A stretch of 32,313 bases of DNA from Paracoccaceae bacterium (GTDB lineage Bacteria > Pseudomonadota > Alphaproteobacteria > Rhodobacterales > Rhodobacteraceae): contig WTAL01000128.1 of NCBI GenBank assembly GCA_013139635.1, forward strand, positions 1 to 32,313. The letters are read 5' to 3'. Shown here piece after piece: positions 6,788 to 14,347 of the stretch. A model generated the notes under the pieces. The model made no database searches. It had not been told where the DNA came from and was given only the letters and a program-made list of their open reading frames with translations. The position numbers and the translations under genes were made by a program. Position 1 is the first letter of the stretch. Each line of letters begins with the position of its first letter.

Positions 6788-7984
6788 TTAGTTGATAAAA
6801 ACCTCCAGCTTTTTTCGCGCTCTTTCCAGTTTGTTCAAATGCAACTCTTTACCGAGTTCACCACAATAACGAAGGGCGGCTATCCTTGCATGTGCAGAGA
6901 ACGTCGCTGCAATTTCTTCGGAAGAAAACCCCGCCAGCACCAGCGCGTTGTTCAGGTTTCCAAATGCCTGCGCTGAAGCCATAGCTGCTTTTTCCTTTCG
7001 CATTAGCTCAAGCATGTAAGCACGGGGCAAGGGAGGTTCGGATTGCATTGGAAGAGTTTTTACAGCTCTTCGGGCGGCGTCCCAAATCGGATGCACGGTT
7101 GATCGGGAAACATTGCTCACTTCGCCTTTGTTTGTGGCGTACCAAATACCACCCAAAGAATCGGCTAAGTATGTGGCCAAAATGGCTTCCACAGTTTCAT
7201 AGGTCCGTTGATGAGCTTTTCCGATATGATTGCTAAGTCCAACTTTACCCGCACGGATTTCTATTCGCCAAATTTGGGTTCCTTTGTCATTTGGATCAAC
7301 TTTCCAAACATCAAACCAATATTCGGTTTTTTGGTCTTTGGCGGCCTTTCGCTTATCATAGAAAATGATCTGGCGACCGGGCATTTTACCGACGGTAACG
7401 CTTTCAAACCGCCCGCCGCTCATAACCGCGCGTATATCGTTTTCTTTGGTTGGCGGCGCTCGGTTGCCGTCATCATCTAAATCTTGATCTTTCCCGTAGT
7501 AGGACTGCAATTTGGCTTTGTGCGGTGCGATAAAGTTTTTCATATCAAGTTCAAAATTGGTGGCGGCAATATCAATCGCATAATCAATCCGGCTTACATG
7601 GGAATTGGTGATCTGCGCGCCAAGCGAGGTGAGCACGCCAAGCATATGAGCCTTCATGCCCTCGTAGCCTCGGCACAGCAAACCTCGGGCGCGGGCTGAC
7701 ACAAAGAAGTTCCAGTTGTTTGGATCAGTGTTGGCACTTACTGCAAAAATGGCTCCGGTGGGATCATCAACAAATACGTACCGATAACCGCCCTTCTTTC
7801 CCGTCGCTTTTACGAAGAGTTTCAGCTTGTCGGGGCCAAGGGTAACGGGGTAACCGGATTTGTCATTTTGCATTTTTCCAGCTTCGTTTTTAGCCTCTTC
7901 CAGCTCTTCAATAATGCTCTTGGGCATGACGCCCTTATAAGCCACATCCAAGCTATCTACGCCTTGATAAAGTATCTCATACAT
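6788..7984 (-). CDS. Rep_trans-like replication initiation protein
   Basis: 398 aa. The features match replication initiation factors of plasmids, filamentous phages and integrative elements (Rep_trans family): HVSRIDYAIDIAA near residue 130, RQIIFYDKRKAAK near 210, and QIWRIEIRAGKVGL near 240. These correspond to the family's RxD..D, YdK and RxE blocks. Such proteins nick a double-strand origin and start rolling-circle replication of the excised element. The gene is followed convergently by the cargo operon. The hairpin-rich region directly upstream (8066-8128) is a natural origin candidate. A catalytic tyrosine cannot be assigned with certainty; QSYYGKDQ near 170 is one possibility. Confidence 0.6.
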   Translation of the reverse strand: MYEILYQGVDSLDVAYKGVMPKSIIEELEEAKNEAGKMQNDKSGYPVTLGPDKLKLFVKATGKKGGYRYVFVDDPTGAIFAVSANTDPNNWNFFVSARARGLLCRGYEGMKAHMLGVLTSLGAQITNSHVSRIDYAIDIAATNFELDMKNFIAPHKAKLQSYYGKDQDLDDDGNRAPPTKENDIRAVMSGGRFESVTVGKMPGRQIIFYDKRKAAKDQKTEYWFDVWKVDPNDKGTQIWRIEIRAGKVGLSNHIGKAHQRTYETVEAILATYLADSLGGIWYATNKGEVSNVSRSTVHPIWDAARRAVKTLPMQSEPPLPRAYMLELMRKEKAAMASAQAFGNLNNALVLAGFSSEEIAATFSAHARIAALRYCGELGKELHLNKLERARKKLEVFIN

Positions 7985-8065
7985 TTCTTTACGCCTTTCT
8001 ACGCTATGTCATTCTAGGGGTGCGTGTTACAGGGATGCACCCCTTGGATTACCATCCATTACATT

Positions 8066-8128
8066 CCCGCTTCGCGGGTTCCGCCTTCGGCGGGGCAGCT
8101 TTGGTTTTGGGGCCGGACGGGGTCCGGC
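8066..8128. repeat. Cluster of three GC-rich hairpins upstream of rep (candidate origin)
   Basis: Three adjacent perfect inverted repeats: CCCGC-TTC-GCGGG (8066-8078), CCGCC-TTC-GGCGG (8081-8093) and GCCGGAC-GGG-GTCCGGC (8112-8128). They lie 82 to 144 bp upstream of the Rep start in the 296-bp gap between rep and the AlpA-like gene, where no convincing gene is seen. Stacked hairpins beside a Rep gene are typical of rolling-circle origins, but they could also terminate the minus-strand transcript from the upstream gene. Confidence 0.45.
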
Positions 8129-8280
8129 GGTGCTTGCCGCGAGGGCGTGTCTAAAACGAAAACTGCGTGGTTTGGCAGGCATAGGAAGGGCGCAAGGTGG
8201 CGACACCTCACGCCCCGTTTGAAAGCCATCCGGCCCCAAAATCCCGCACTGTGCTGCCAACCCAGCACGGGCAAAACTAT

Positions 8281-8502
8281 TTAGGCGTCATATTGCCCTG
8301 TGTTGTCGATTTTGCGCGCTTCGATCCACTCGTTGAGATCGCGGCGCTGATACCGAATAGAGCGACTTGAAACTTTAATGAACTTCGGTCCGCCGCCACG
8401 GCAGCGCCAATTTTGCAATGCGCGTACGGTATAGCAGAGAATGCCTGCGGCCTCTTTTTCATTGATCAATTTGTCGAGAATATCATCTGGATTGTTTGGC
8501 AT
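8281..8502 (-). CDS. AlpA/excisionase-like helix-turn-helix protein
   Basis: 73 aa. The ATG at 8502 is chosen over the longer frame to 8607 because AGGGGC lies just upstream of it as ribosome binding site and the protein then fits the family size. The sequence INEKEAAGILCYTVRAL followed by QNWRCRGGGPKFIKV, then SIRYQRRDLNEWIEARK, is the MerR-like HTH_17 fold of AlpA and excisionase proteins. Such proteins bind near attachment sites or promoters and control integrase expression and excision. The inverted repeats at 8540-8562 and 8575-8617 directly upstream are candidate operators. Confidence 0.8.
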   Translation of the reverse strand: MPNNPDDILDKLINEKEAAGILCYTVRALQNWRCRGGGPKFIKVSSRSIRYQRRDLNEWIEARKIDNTGQYDA

Positions 8503-8539
8503 TTTGTTGCCCCTAAGTTGGTGTTTCCATACCAGCAAG

Positions 8540-8562
8540 ATAAGGCGTAGGTTATGCCTTAT
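8540..8562. promoter_or_regulatory. Inverted repeat upstream of the AlpA-like gene (candidate operator)
   Basis: ATAAGGC (8540-8546) and GCCTTAT (8556-8562) are perfect inverted copies 9 bp apart, 38 bp upstream of the AlpA-like start codon. Position and symmetry suit an operator for that protein or for another dimeric regulator. Confidence 0.4.
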
Positions 8563-8574
8563 GCAAACATTCCC

Positions 8575-8617
8575 AATGTCATAAATACCCCCCAATTGGG
8601 GGTGCATTTATGACATT
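8575..8617. repeat. 43-bp interrupted palindrome between the hypothetical and AlpA-like genes
   Basis: Outer arms AATGTCATAAAT (8575-8586) and ATTTATGACATT (8606-8617) are perfect inverted copies. The centre is CCCCCAATTGGGGG (8589-8602), itself a perfect palindrome. It sits 21 bp after the hypothetical gene stop and 73 bp before the AlpA-like start. There is no T-run after it, so a simple terminator is less likely than a protein-binding or cruciform site. Confidence 0.6.
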
Positions 8618-8638
8618 AGATAAAATGGATTTCGATAT

Positions 8639-9442
8639 CTAATCTTTGCCCGAATCGAAGTCGCCCTCGATGTGCTCAAATTCAACGGCTTGCCACCCGA
8701 TATCATTATTTGCCAATGCTTTACGAATTTGCGAGCCAAAAGCGTTATTTGACTTTGCTGCTTTCGGGTCGAAAGCATAAACAACCTCCCATGCTAACCG
8801 GAAAAATGAACTGTCATATTCACGAGTTTCTGGATCGCTCGCAAAACCTTCATAAGCTCTTTGCCCAGTTGCATCTTCGTAAATCATACCCAGCTCGATA
8901 ATGAGCTCTCGGAGCGGTGTCCTGTCTGGGCGACCCCTTTTGGGCGCGTCTTCGCTATTCGGAAACTCCTTGAGAGCAATTTCCATTAGGTCGGCGAAAG
9001 TTGAGATGCCATCAGCTGAAAACTCACGAAATAGACTTATCTCGCGACTCACCTTGATGTCCTCCCGACCAAGCGCGTGGTGATCAGCAGGCGGCTCTTG
9101 GCCAAGGCCCCTAGCCAAATTGTTTTCTATTTCCAAAAATGATTCTTCACCGCTTCCGTGAAATATGTCGGCTAAAGCTCGGGCATGAGCGCAAATGTTT
9201 TGCAAGTGTTCGCGCCGCGCCGCATAAATAGGTTTGTGAGTGGGATAAGCATCTACAGTGTAATTGTCTAATGCCCCTAAGATTTGGAAAATAGGATCCT
9301 GATGCTTTTCCAAATGCGATGCGTCTCCGAGACCGAGGATTCTATAAATCTTCGACGTATCCAGATCGGAAGTGCCGTCTGGCTCAAAGTTATTGTCTTC
9401 TTCGCCAGTCCAGTTTTTGGCGGGCCTAATTTTACGAACCAA
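8639..9442 (-). CDS. Hypothetical island protein
   Basis: 267 aa, acidic, soluble, no signal or membrane segment. I do not recognise a named family. The segment KRGRPDRTPLRELIIELGM followed by IYEDATGQRAYEGF (about residues 167-201) has a pattern I associate with uncharacterised proteins next to integrases in proteobacterial prophages and islands. It lies between the integrase (105 bp upstream) and the AlpA-like gene, all on the minus strand. No function is proposed. Confidence 0.65.
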   Translation of the reverse strand: MVRKIRPAKNWTGEEDNNFEPDGTSDLDTSKIYRILGLGDASHLEKHQDPIFQILGALDNYTVDAYPTHKPIYAARREHLQNICAHARALADIFHGSGEESFLEIENNLARGLGQEPPADHHALGREDIKVSREISLFREFSADGISTFADLMEIALKEFPNSEDAPKRGRPDRTPLRELIIELGMIYEDATGQRAYEGFASDPETREYDSSFFRLAWEVVYAFDPKAAKSNNAFGSQIRKALANNDIGWQAVEFEHIEGDFDSGKD

Positions 9443-9547
9443 TTTGGCCTCCTAGTCGTTTTGTCAAAGTTTATTCAGAGAGAATCGCTGCCTTACATAC
9501 CGTAACGCTACGTAGGGTTGAGATTGAAGTCTAGGCGCGCCCATACA

Positions 9548-10738
9548 CTACGTAACGACCCGTAACTTAGCCTGTGGTGCGCTACGTACCGGAGCAATCG
9601 CCCCCGCCATCATTCCCGAAACCCTATCAGATGCTCTACGTATCGCATCATCGGCAAGATGTGCGTAACGCTCGGTTGTTTGGTAATTTGTGTGCCCAAG
9701 GATTTTGCCAACCGTCAAAAGGTCTATGCCGTTGGTGACTGCCATTGAGGCGTAGGTATGGCGCAAATCATGGATACGGACATTCTCCAGCCCCGCCACC
9801 TTACGTAGCCGTTGCCAAGGGCGCTGCAGGTCGGTGCTATGGGTATTCGGCCAGCGGCCCTCTATTACGTAAGGATTACCTAGAGTGCGGGGCAGAGAGG
9901 CTAAAACCGCGTGGGCATCTGCCGAGAACGGAATGCGCCGTGCTCCGGTTTTACTGTCTGGTAATAGCAAATGGGTGTTCGTTACGTATTCCCATTTGAG
10001 AGTTTGGATTTCTGACATTCGGCACCCCGTCATCAAAAGCAATTGATACGCCGCCACCACAAAGGGGCTTTCGGTGCCGTTGGCAATGACCTCTGCAAAA
10101 ACCTGCCCGAGCCGCATTAACTCAGCATGGGAGAGATACCGCTCTTTGGCCTTTTCTTTGAATTTTGGCACCAAGCGGCAGGGGTTGGAACCATCGGCAC
10201 GTAAGCCCCAAAGCTCGGCAAGGTTGAACATCTTGGAAAGGGTCGCTAATGCCCGATTTGCTTGATACGGCGTTTCTCGCATTGAGTGGTGAAAGCTGGC
10301 TATATCTGAGCGGCAAATATCAGTAACTTTGAACATGCCCAAAGCGGGCCGAATATGGTGCTTAACGAGCAAGCTATAATTGCGCGCCGTATTGGGCTTG
10401 CAATGCACTTTGGCATGTTCGTCCAAATACCTTTCACAGAGAGCTGCCACGCTAGGCGCGCGCAGACGCATGTTCCGAGCTTGGGATGGGTCTTCGCCCT
10501 TGGCGACCTCACCTAGCCGTCTGAGGGCTTCTTTGCGGGCCTCATCGGTTGCCACGGTGCCGTGTCTGCCAATTGCCAAGCGCCGCGTTCTACCGCCGCT
10601 GCGATACTGGATCAAATAGCTCTTGCGGCCAGATGGGAAAACCCGAACCGCAAAGCCGCCAACATCGCTATCAAAGGTGATATAATCGGTCTCCCGAATA
10701 TCCAACTTATCGACAAATCTTTTGGTTAGCTTTGGCAT
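9548..10738 (-). CDS. int: Tyrosine recombinase / island integrase
   Basis: 396 aa. The N-terminal arm-binding domain (PF13356-like: KLTKRFVDKL, DVGGFAVRVFPSGRKSYL, RTRRLAIGRHG) is followed by a core-binding SAM-like domain (about 100-190) and the catalytic domain. Catalytic residues visible: Arg in MTGCRMSEIQTLKW, His-x-x-Arg in IHDLRHTYAS, His in LGHTNYQTTERYAHL and its final Tyr nucleophile. This is the P4/tRNA-targeting class, consistent with insertion in tRNA-Lys. It lies 175 bp from attR and is transcribed away from it, with palindromic repeats directly upstream of the start. Full length and apparently functional. Confidence 0.95.
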   Translation of the reverse strand: MPKLTKRFVDKLDIRETDYITFDSDVGGFAVRVFPSGRKSYLIQYRSGGRTRRLAIGRHGTVATDEARKEALRRLGEVAKGEDPSQARNMRLRAPSVAALCERYLDEHAKVHCKPNTARNYSLLVKHHIRPALGMFKVTDICRSDIASFHHSMRETPYQANRALATLSKMFNLAELWGLRADGSNPCRLVPKFKEKAKERYLSHAELMRLGQVFAEVIANGTESPFVVAAYQLLLMTGCRMSEIQTLKWEYVTNTHLLLPDSKTGARRIPFSADAHAVLASLPRTLGNPYVIEGRWPNTHSTDLQRPWQRLRKVAGLENVRIHDLRHTYASMAVTNGIDLLTVGKILGHTNYQTTERYAHLADDAIRRASDRVSGMMAGAIAPVRSAPQAKLRVVT

Positions 10739-10756
10739 ATTTTAACCCCTTAAATG

Positions 10757-10785
10757 TGCTTCCGCGGAAGCATTACGGAAGTAAT
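10757..10785 (+). repeat. Palindrome and 11-bp repeats upstream of int, candidate arm/operator sites (right)
   Basis: A perfect 16-bp palindrome TGCTTCCGCGGAAGCA spans 10757-10772. Overlapping it, GCGGAAGCATT (10764-10774) and ACGGAAGTAAT (10775-10785) form a tandem 11-bp pair resembling the ACGGAAGCACT pair inside attL. The block lies 18 bp upstream of the int start codon and 129 bp from attR. Binding here could serve recombination and repress int. Confidence 0.55.
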
Positions 10786-10913
10786 AGGCAGCGAAATGTG
10801 GGTTTAGTCATGCGCGGTGAGCGCATACTTAGTCAAGAATAAACGAGTGATTACATGCGTTTATGGCTGGCGGGCGTAGTTTGGCGAAATGGGGAGAAAT
10901 GACGTTTTCGCGT

Positions 10914-10959
10914 CTTTTAATCAGTAGGTCTCGGGTTCGGATCCCGACCGGCTCACCAT
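10914..10959 (+). repeat. attR: 46-bp copy of the tRNA-Lys 3' half
   Basis: Exact repeat of 2778-2823. It lacks the acceptor 5' strand and D-arm, so it is not a functional tRNA. The core chromosome resumes after it. Confidence 0.93.
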
Positions 10960-11246
10960 TTAAATCAAATATTTGTAGATATGCATGGTAGAGAGCTCTC
11001 TCGATGGGATCGTAAATCAGAGATCTCTGCCTGATATCAAAATAATTACAGCCTCACCCAGAGCGAAAACAATGCCCATCTTGGCCGGTTTTTGTTGAAA
11101 GTATTCCGTAGAGTAGACAAACTGACCTCATTTCTTAATGATTGCGAGCGCCTCTACAAAACCCGTTTACTTATCAAGGGGGTTTGGGTAGCACTTTTAA
11201 TATACTCTATTGGAATTTCACTGATGATACCACATGAAGCCAATCT

Positions 11247-12098
11247 GTGCCTTATCTGATCGCGCCAGACCCGACTGCAAAGCGACTTTCTCGCGTGGTT
11301 TCCGGGCGGGACCAAGACGGGGTTGAGCAGCGTATCCATGTGGTGGAAGAACGTCCGCTGACGATTTACCTGAACAAGCAGGAAATTGTAACGGCGATGA
11401 CGATCGGGGATTATCCTGAGTACCTCGCCGCGGGGTATTTGCGCAATCAAGGCATGCTTTTGCCTGACGATAAAATCACCGGCATTGATTATGACGAAGA
11501 GGTAGAATCGGTAATTGTGCGCACGGTGCGTGAGACCAATTACGAAGACAAGCTGAAGAAAAAGACCCGCACATCGGGCTGTGCCGTGGGCACGGTTTTT
11601 GGCGATATGATGGAGGGGTTGGAGGGGATGACCTTGCCCGAGGCCGAGGTCCGCACCAGCTGGCTTTATGCGCTGGCCCACACCATAAATACTACGCCCA
11701 GCCTTTACCTTGAGGCGGGGGCCATTCATGGCTCGGTGCTGTGCAAGGGGGGGGAGCCGCTGGTTTATATGGAAGATGTCGGGCGGCATAATGCGGTTGA
11801 TAAAATCGCGGGCTGGATGGTGCTTGAAGGCGAAGATGCCGCTAACAAAATCCTTTATACCACAGGGCGCTTGACCTCAGAAATGGTGATAAAAACCGCG
11901 CTGATGGGCATTCCTGTGCTGGCCTCGCGCTCTGGCTTTACGGCCTGGGGGGTTGAGATTGCGCGGCAAGTGGGGCTGACGCTGATCGGGCGGATGCGCG
12001 GGCAGCGGTTTATGTGCCTTAGTGGCGAAGACCGGCTGGTGCGCGATGCGGATCCCGCTAAAGTGAAGGGCGAGGCCAAACGGGCCCAGCGCTCATGA
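11247..12098 (+). CDS. fdhD: Formate dehydrogenase accessory sulfurtransferase FdhD
   Basis: 283 aa. FdhD moves sulfur from a cysteine desulfurase to the molybdenum/tungsten bis-MGD cofactor before insertion into formate dehydrogenase. Conserved blocks: EERPLTIYLNKQEIVTAMT, GYLRNQGM, AIHGSVLC, EDVGRHNAVDKIAGW, TTGRLTSEMV and SRSGFTAWGVEIA. The loop that normally carries CxxC (E. coli C121 and C124) is TSGCAVGT, so only the first cysteine (C112) remains. The start is GTG at 11247; an in-frame ATG is not available nearby. The stop overlaps tupB by 4 bp. The 287 bases between attR and this start show no gene and no promoter I would defend. Confidence 0.93.
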   Translation: MPYLIAPDPTAKRLSRVVSGRDQDGVEQRIHVVEERPLTIYLNKQEIVTAMTIGDYPEYLAAGYLRNQGMLLPDDKITGIDYDEEVESVIVRTVRETNYEDKLKKKTRTSGCAVGTVFGDMMEGLEGMTLPEAEVRTSWLYALAHTINTTPSLYLEAGAIHGSVLCKGGEPLVYMEDVGRHNAVDKIAGWMVLEGEDAANKILYTTGRLTSEMVIKTALMGIPVLASRSGFTAWGVEIARQVGLTLIGRMRGQRFMCLSGEDRLVRDADPAKVKGEAKRAQRS

Positions 12099-12799
12099 GC
12101 GATTACTCTGATGGATTTTGGGCCGCGTGGAAGCTGATAATCACGCTGGACCCTGATCTTTATGAGATCATTTTTCTGTCGCTTCAGGTTACGATCTCAG
12201 CGGTCATAATTGCCTCGATTATCGGCCTGCCCATGGGGGCATGGCTGGCGGTGAACCGCTTTAAGTTTCGCCGCTATGCGATTGCGGTGCTTAATGCCCT
12301 GATGGGTCTGCCGCCGGTGGTGGTGGGGCTGTTTGTGTATATGGCGCTCTCCCGCGCGGGGCCGCTGGGCGGCTTTGGCTTGCTGTTTTCTCCGGCGGCG
12401 ATGATCATCGCGCAGGTGATTATTATCACACCGCTGATCGCCTCGATTAGCCACCAAACCATCCGAGACCTATGGGCCGAATACCACGACCTGCTGATCT
12501 CGATGAACGCCACCCGAACCCAACGGATAAAAGCGCTTTTGTGGGATGGCAAACGGGCGCTGCTTACGGCCACGCTGGCAGGCTTTGGCCGCGCCATTGG
12601 TGAGGTCGGGGCTATCATGATTGTAGGCGGTAATATCGAGCACGCCACCCGCGTGCTGACCACCGCGATTGCGCTGGAAACCGGCAAGGGCAACTTTGCC
12701 TTTGCCATGGGGCTGGGGCTGGTGCTGATCGTGCTGGCGGTGATGATAAACCTGCTTATCCACATTGTTGGCAAAACCGAGCGGGCCAGCACATGGTGA
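12095..12799 (+). CDS. tupB: Tungstate ABC transporter permease TupB
   Basis: 234 aa inner-membrane protein with about five hydrophobic segments. The ATPase-coupling EAA-type loop GFGRAIGEVGAIMIVGG is at about residues 167-183. GLPPVVVGLFVYMALSRAGPLG is typical of tungstate/molybdate-type permeases. It pairs with the ATPase (7-bp overlap) and binding protein that follow, and overlaps fdhD by 4 bp, so all four are one operon. The assignment to tungstate rests on the TupA motif downstream. Confidence 0.9.
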   Translation: MSDYSDGFWAAWKLIITLDPDLYEIIFLSLQVTISAVIIASIIGLPMGAWLAVNRFKFRRYAIAVLNALMGLPPVVVGLFVYMALSRAGPLGGFGLLFSPAAMIIAQVIIITPLIASISHQTIRDLWAEYHDLLISMNATRTQRIKALLWDGKRALLTATLAGFGRAIGEVGAIMIVGGNIEHATRVLTTAIALETGKGNFAFAMGLGLVLIVLAVMINLLIHIVGKTERASTW

Positions 12800-13506
12800 G
12801 TATTCTGCCGCTTAAACTCACCGATGCTACCGCGCATATGCGGGGCAAAAAACTGGTTGGGCCTGTGAGCCTCACGCTGGCCCCCACGGGCTTTACTATG
12901 GTTATTGGCCCCAACGGTGCTGGCAAAACCACGCTTTTGCGGCTGATGCACGGCCTCCAGCGCTGCACTGGGGGCGAGGTTGTATGGGCCGTGCCCGCAA
13001 CACAAGCGCGAGACCGGCAGGGGTTTGTGTTTCAGTCCCCCATTATGATGCGCCGCAAGGTGGCCGATAGCCTCGCCTACCCGCTGCGCCTGCGTGGCAT
13101 GGGCAAAGCGGCGGCGCTTGAAAAGGTGGCGCAATGTGCGGGTAACTTTGGCCTTTCAGAGCTGCTTGAAAGCTGGGCCCCCATGCTTTCAGGCGGTGAA
13201 AAGCAAAAGCTTTCCCTCGCGCGGGCGCTGATCACCGAGCCCGAAATCCTGTTTCTGGATGAGCCATGTGCCAACCTTGATGGCCGCGCCACCCGCGAGA
13301 TCGAGAGCATTTTGCGGCAGGTGCAGGCGCGCGGCACGCGGCTTGTGATGTCAACGCATAACATGGGGCAGGCCAAGCGCTTGGCGGATGATGTCATTTT
13401 TATGCTGGGTGGCAAAGTGCACGAGCACGCGGAGTCTGAAGGCTTTTTTGAAGCCTCTTCCACGCCTGAGGCCAAGGCCTTTATCAACGGAGATATCGTC
13501 GAATGA
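12793..13506 (+). CDS. tupC: Tungstate ABC transporter ATP-binding protein TupC
   Basis: 237 aa cytoplasmic ATPase. Walker A GPNGAGKTT, Q-loop FVFQSPIMMRRKVADSL, signature LSGGEKQKLSLARAL, Walker B ILFLDEP and switch His in MSTHNMGQAKRL are all present. The C-terminus is short, without a MOP regulatory domain of the ModC type, which fits TupC. Overlaps tupB by 7 bp and tupA by 4 bp (ATGA). Confidence 0.9.
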   Translation: MVSILPLKLTDATAHMRGKKLVGPVSLTLAPTGFTMVIGPNGAGKTTLLRLMHGLQRCTGGEVVWAVPATQARDRQGFVFQSPIMMRRKVADSLAYPLRLRGMGKAAALEKVAQCAGNFGLSELLESWAPMLSGGEKQKLSLARALITEPEILFLDEPCANLDGRATREIESILRQVQARGTRLVMSTHNMGQAKRLADDVIFMLGGKVHEHAESEGFFEASSTPEAKAFINGDIVE

Positions 13507-14297
13507 AGTTTGTCCTTACAGCCGTCATGACCTCCCTTTTGGCGGTGGCATCTCAAGCTGAAACCTTGAAAATGGCTGTCACCACGTCGTTTTACAATTC
13601 CGGCCTTTCCGAGATGCTTTTGCCCGCCATAAAGGCCGATCTTGATCTAGATGTGGAGCTGATTGTGGTCGGCACTGGCCAAGCCCTGCGCCTAGGCGAA
13701 GCGGGCGATGTTGATGCCATTCTGGTGCATGCCCGCGCCGCCGAAGACCGATTTTTGGCGGCGGGCTACGGCACCCATCGCCGCGAAATTATGTATAATG
13801 ACTTTGTGTTTGTTGGCCCCTCAAGTGACCCCGCAGAGGTTGCCAACGCCACCAGCGCCGTGGAAGCCCTGCAAGCTATTGCAAGCAATCAGGCCCCTTT
13901 TGTGAGTCGTGGCGACGATAGCGGCACACACAAAATGGAGATGGCGCTTTGGGCCGACTCTGGCATGGCTGCCGAGGGCGCGTGGTATCGCGCGGCGGGC
14001 TCTGGCATGGGGGCCACGCTGAATGTGGCCAGCGGCATGAATGCCTACACTTTCACCGACCGTGCCAGCTGGCTGAACTTTGGCAACAAAGGCGAGCTTG
14101 GCATGCTTTACGCGGGCGACCCGGCGCTTTTTAACCAATATGCCTATATTCCGGTGAACCCCGTGCGCTGGCCGCATGTGCGCCATGATCTGGCGCTGGC
14201 GCTTGAGGGCTGGCTCACAGGCGAAACCGCCAATCACCTCATCAATGGGTATGCTCTGAATGGCGAACAATTGTTTACCTTTAACGCCCAGCCATAA
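13503..14297 (+). CDS. tupA: Periplasmic tungstate-binding protein TupA
   Basis: 264 aa with a Sec signal peptide (cleavage likely after VASQAE). Oxyanion-binding motifs of the TupA family are visible: VTTSFYNSGL near residue 27 (TTTSxxDSGL in the family) and SRGDDSGTHKMEMALW near 137 (SRGDxSGTHxxE). TupA binds tungstate far more tightly than molybdate in studied members; that preference is inferred here. Last gene of fdhD-tupBCA, followed by a hairpin at 14300-14330. Confidence 0.9.
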   Translation: MKFVLTAVMTSLLAVASQAETLKMAVTTSFYNSGLSEMLLPAIKADLDLDVELIVVGTGQALRLGEAGDVDAILVHARAAEDRFLAAGYGTHRREIMYNDFVFVGPSSDPAEVANATSAVEALQAIASNQAPFVSRGDDSGTHKMEMALWADSGMAAEGAWYRAAGSGMGATLNVASGMNAYTFTDRASWLNFGNKGELGMLYAGDPALFNQYAYIPVNPVRWPHVRHDLALALEGWLTGETANHLINGYALNGEQLFTFNAQP

Positions 14298-14299
14298 AA

Positions 14300-14330
14300 A
14301 AAGGCCGCGCCAATCACTGGCACGGCCTTT
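14300..14330. terminator. Bidirectional intrinsic terminator between tupA and the binding-protein gene
   Basis: AAAGGCCGCGCC (14300-14311) pairs with GGCACGGCCTTT (14319-14330): a 12-bp stem with one mismatch and a 7-base loop. Read on the minus strand it is followed by seven T (14296-14302 on the plus strand are A, partly in the stem). On the plus strand it has only TTT. It therefore ends the minus-strand gene stopping at 14348 well and tupA less strongly. Confidence 0.8.
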
Positions 14331-14347
14331 CCCAATTTCAACTGATC

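Larger units (their letters stand above)
2778..10959. mobile_element. Integrative genomic island in tRNA-Lys (about 8.2 kb)
   Basis: The element is bounded by perfect 46-bp direct repeats covering the tRNA-Lys 3' half plus one base (2778-2823 and 10914-10959). A tyrosine integrase of the tRNA-targeting type lies at the right end, reading inward from the right attachment repeat. Contents from left: a four-gene AT-rich cargo operon (plus), then on the minus strand a Rep-like initiator, an AlpA/Xis-like protein, a hypothetical protein and the integrase. There are no structural phage genes, relaxase or type IV secretion genes, so it is probably a satellite-like or mobilisable element relying on a helper. 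The cargo is visibly more AT-rich than the flanking core genes. Confidence 0.92.

Noticed and set aside
8024-8284. Short ORFs on both strands in the gap upstream of rep
   Set aside because: They run through the hairpin repeats, contain Pro/Arg-rich low-complexity sequence and look non-coding.
10914-10959. Second tRNA-Lys gene
   Set aside because: Only the 3' half is present; no acceptor 5' strand or D-arm, so it is the attR repeat.
11154-11789. 211-codon minus-strand ORF upstream of and over fdhD
   Set aside because: Mostly antisense to fdhD; no domain or ribosome binding site found.
12274-13134. 286-codon minus-strand ORF opposite tupB/tupC
   Set aside because: Antisense shadow of two well-supported ABC transporter genes; low-complexity His/Arg/Ser-rich product with no domain.
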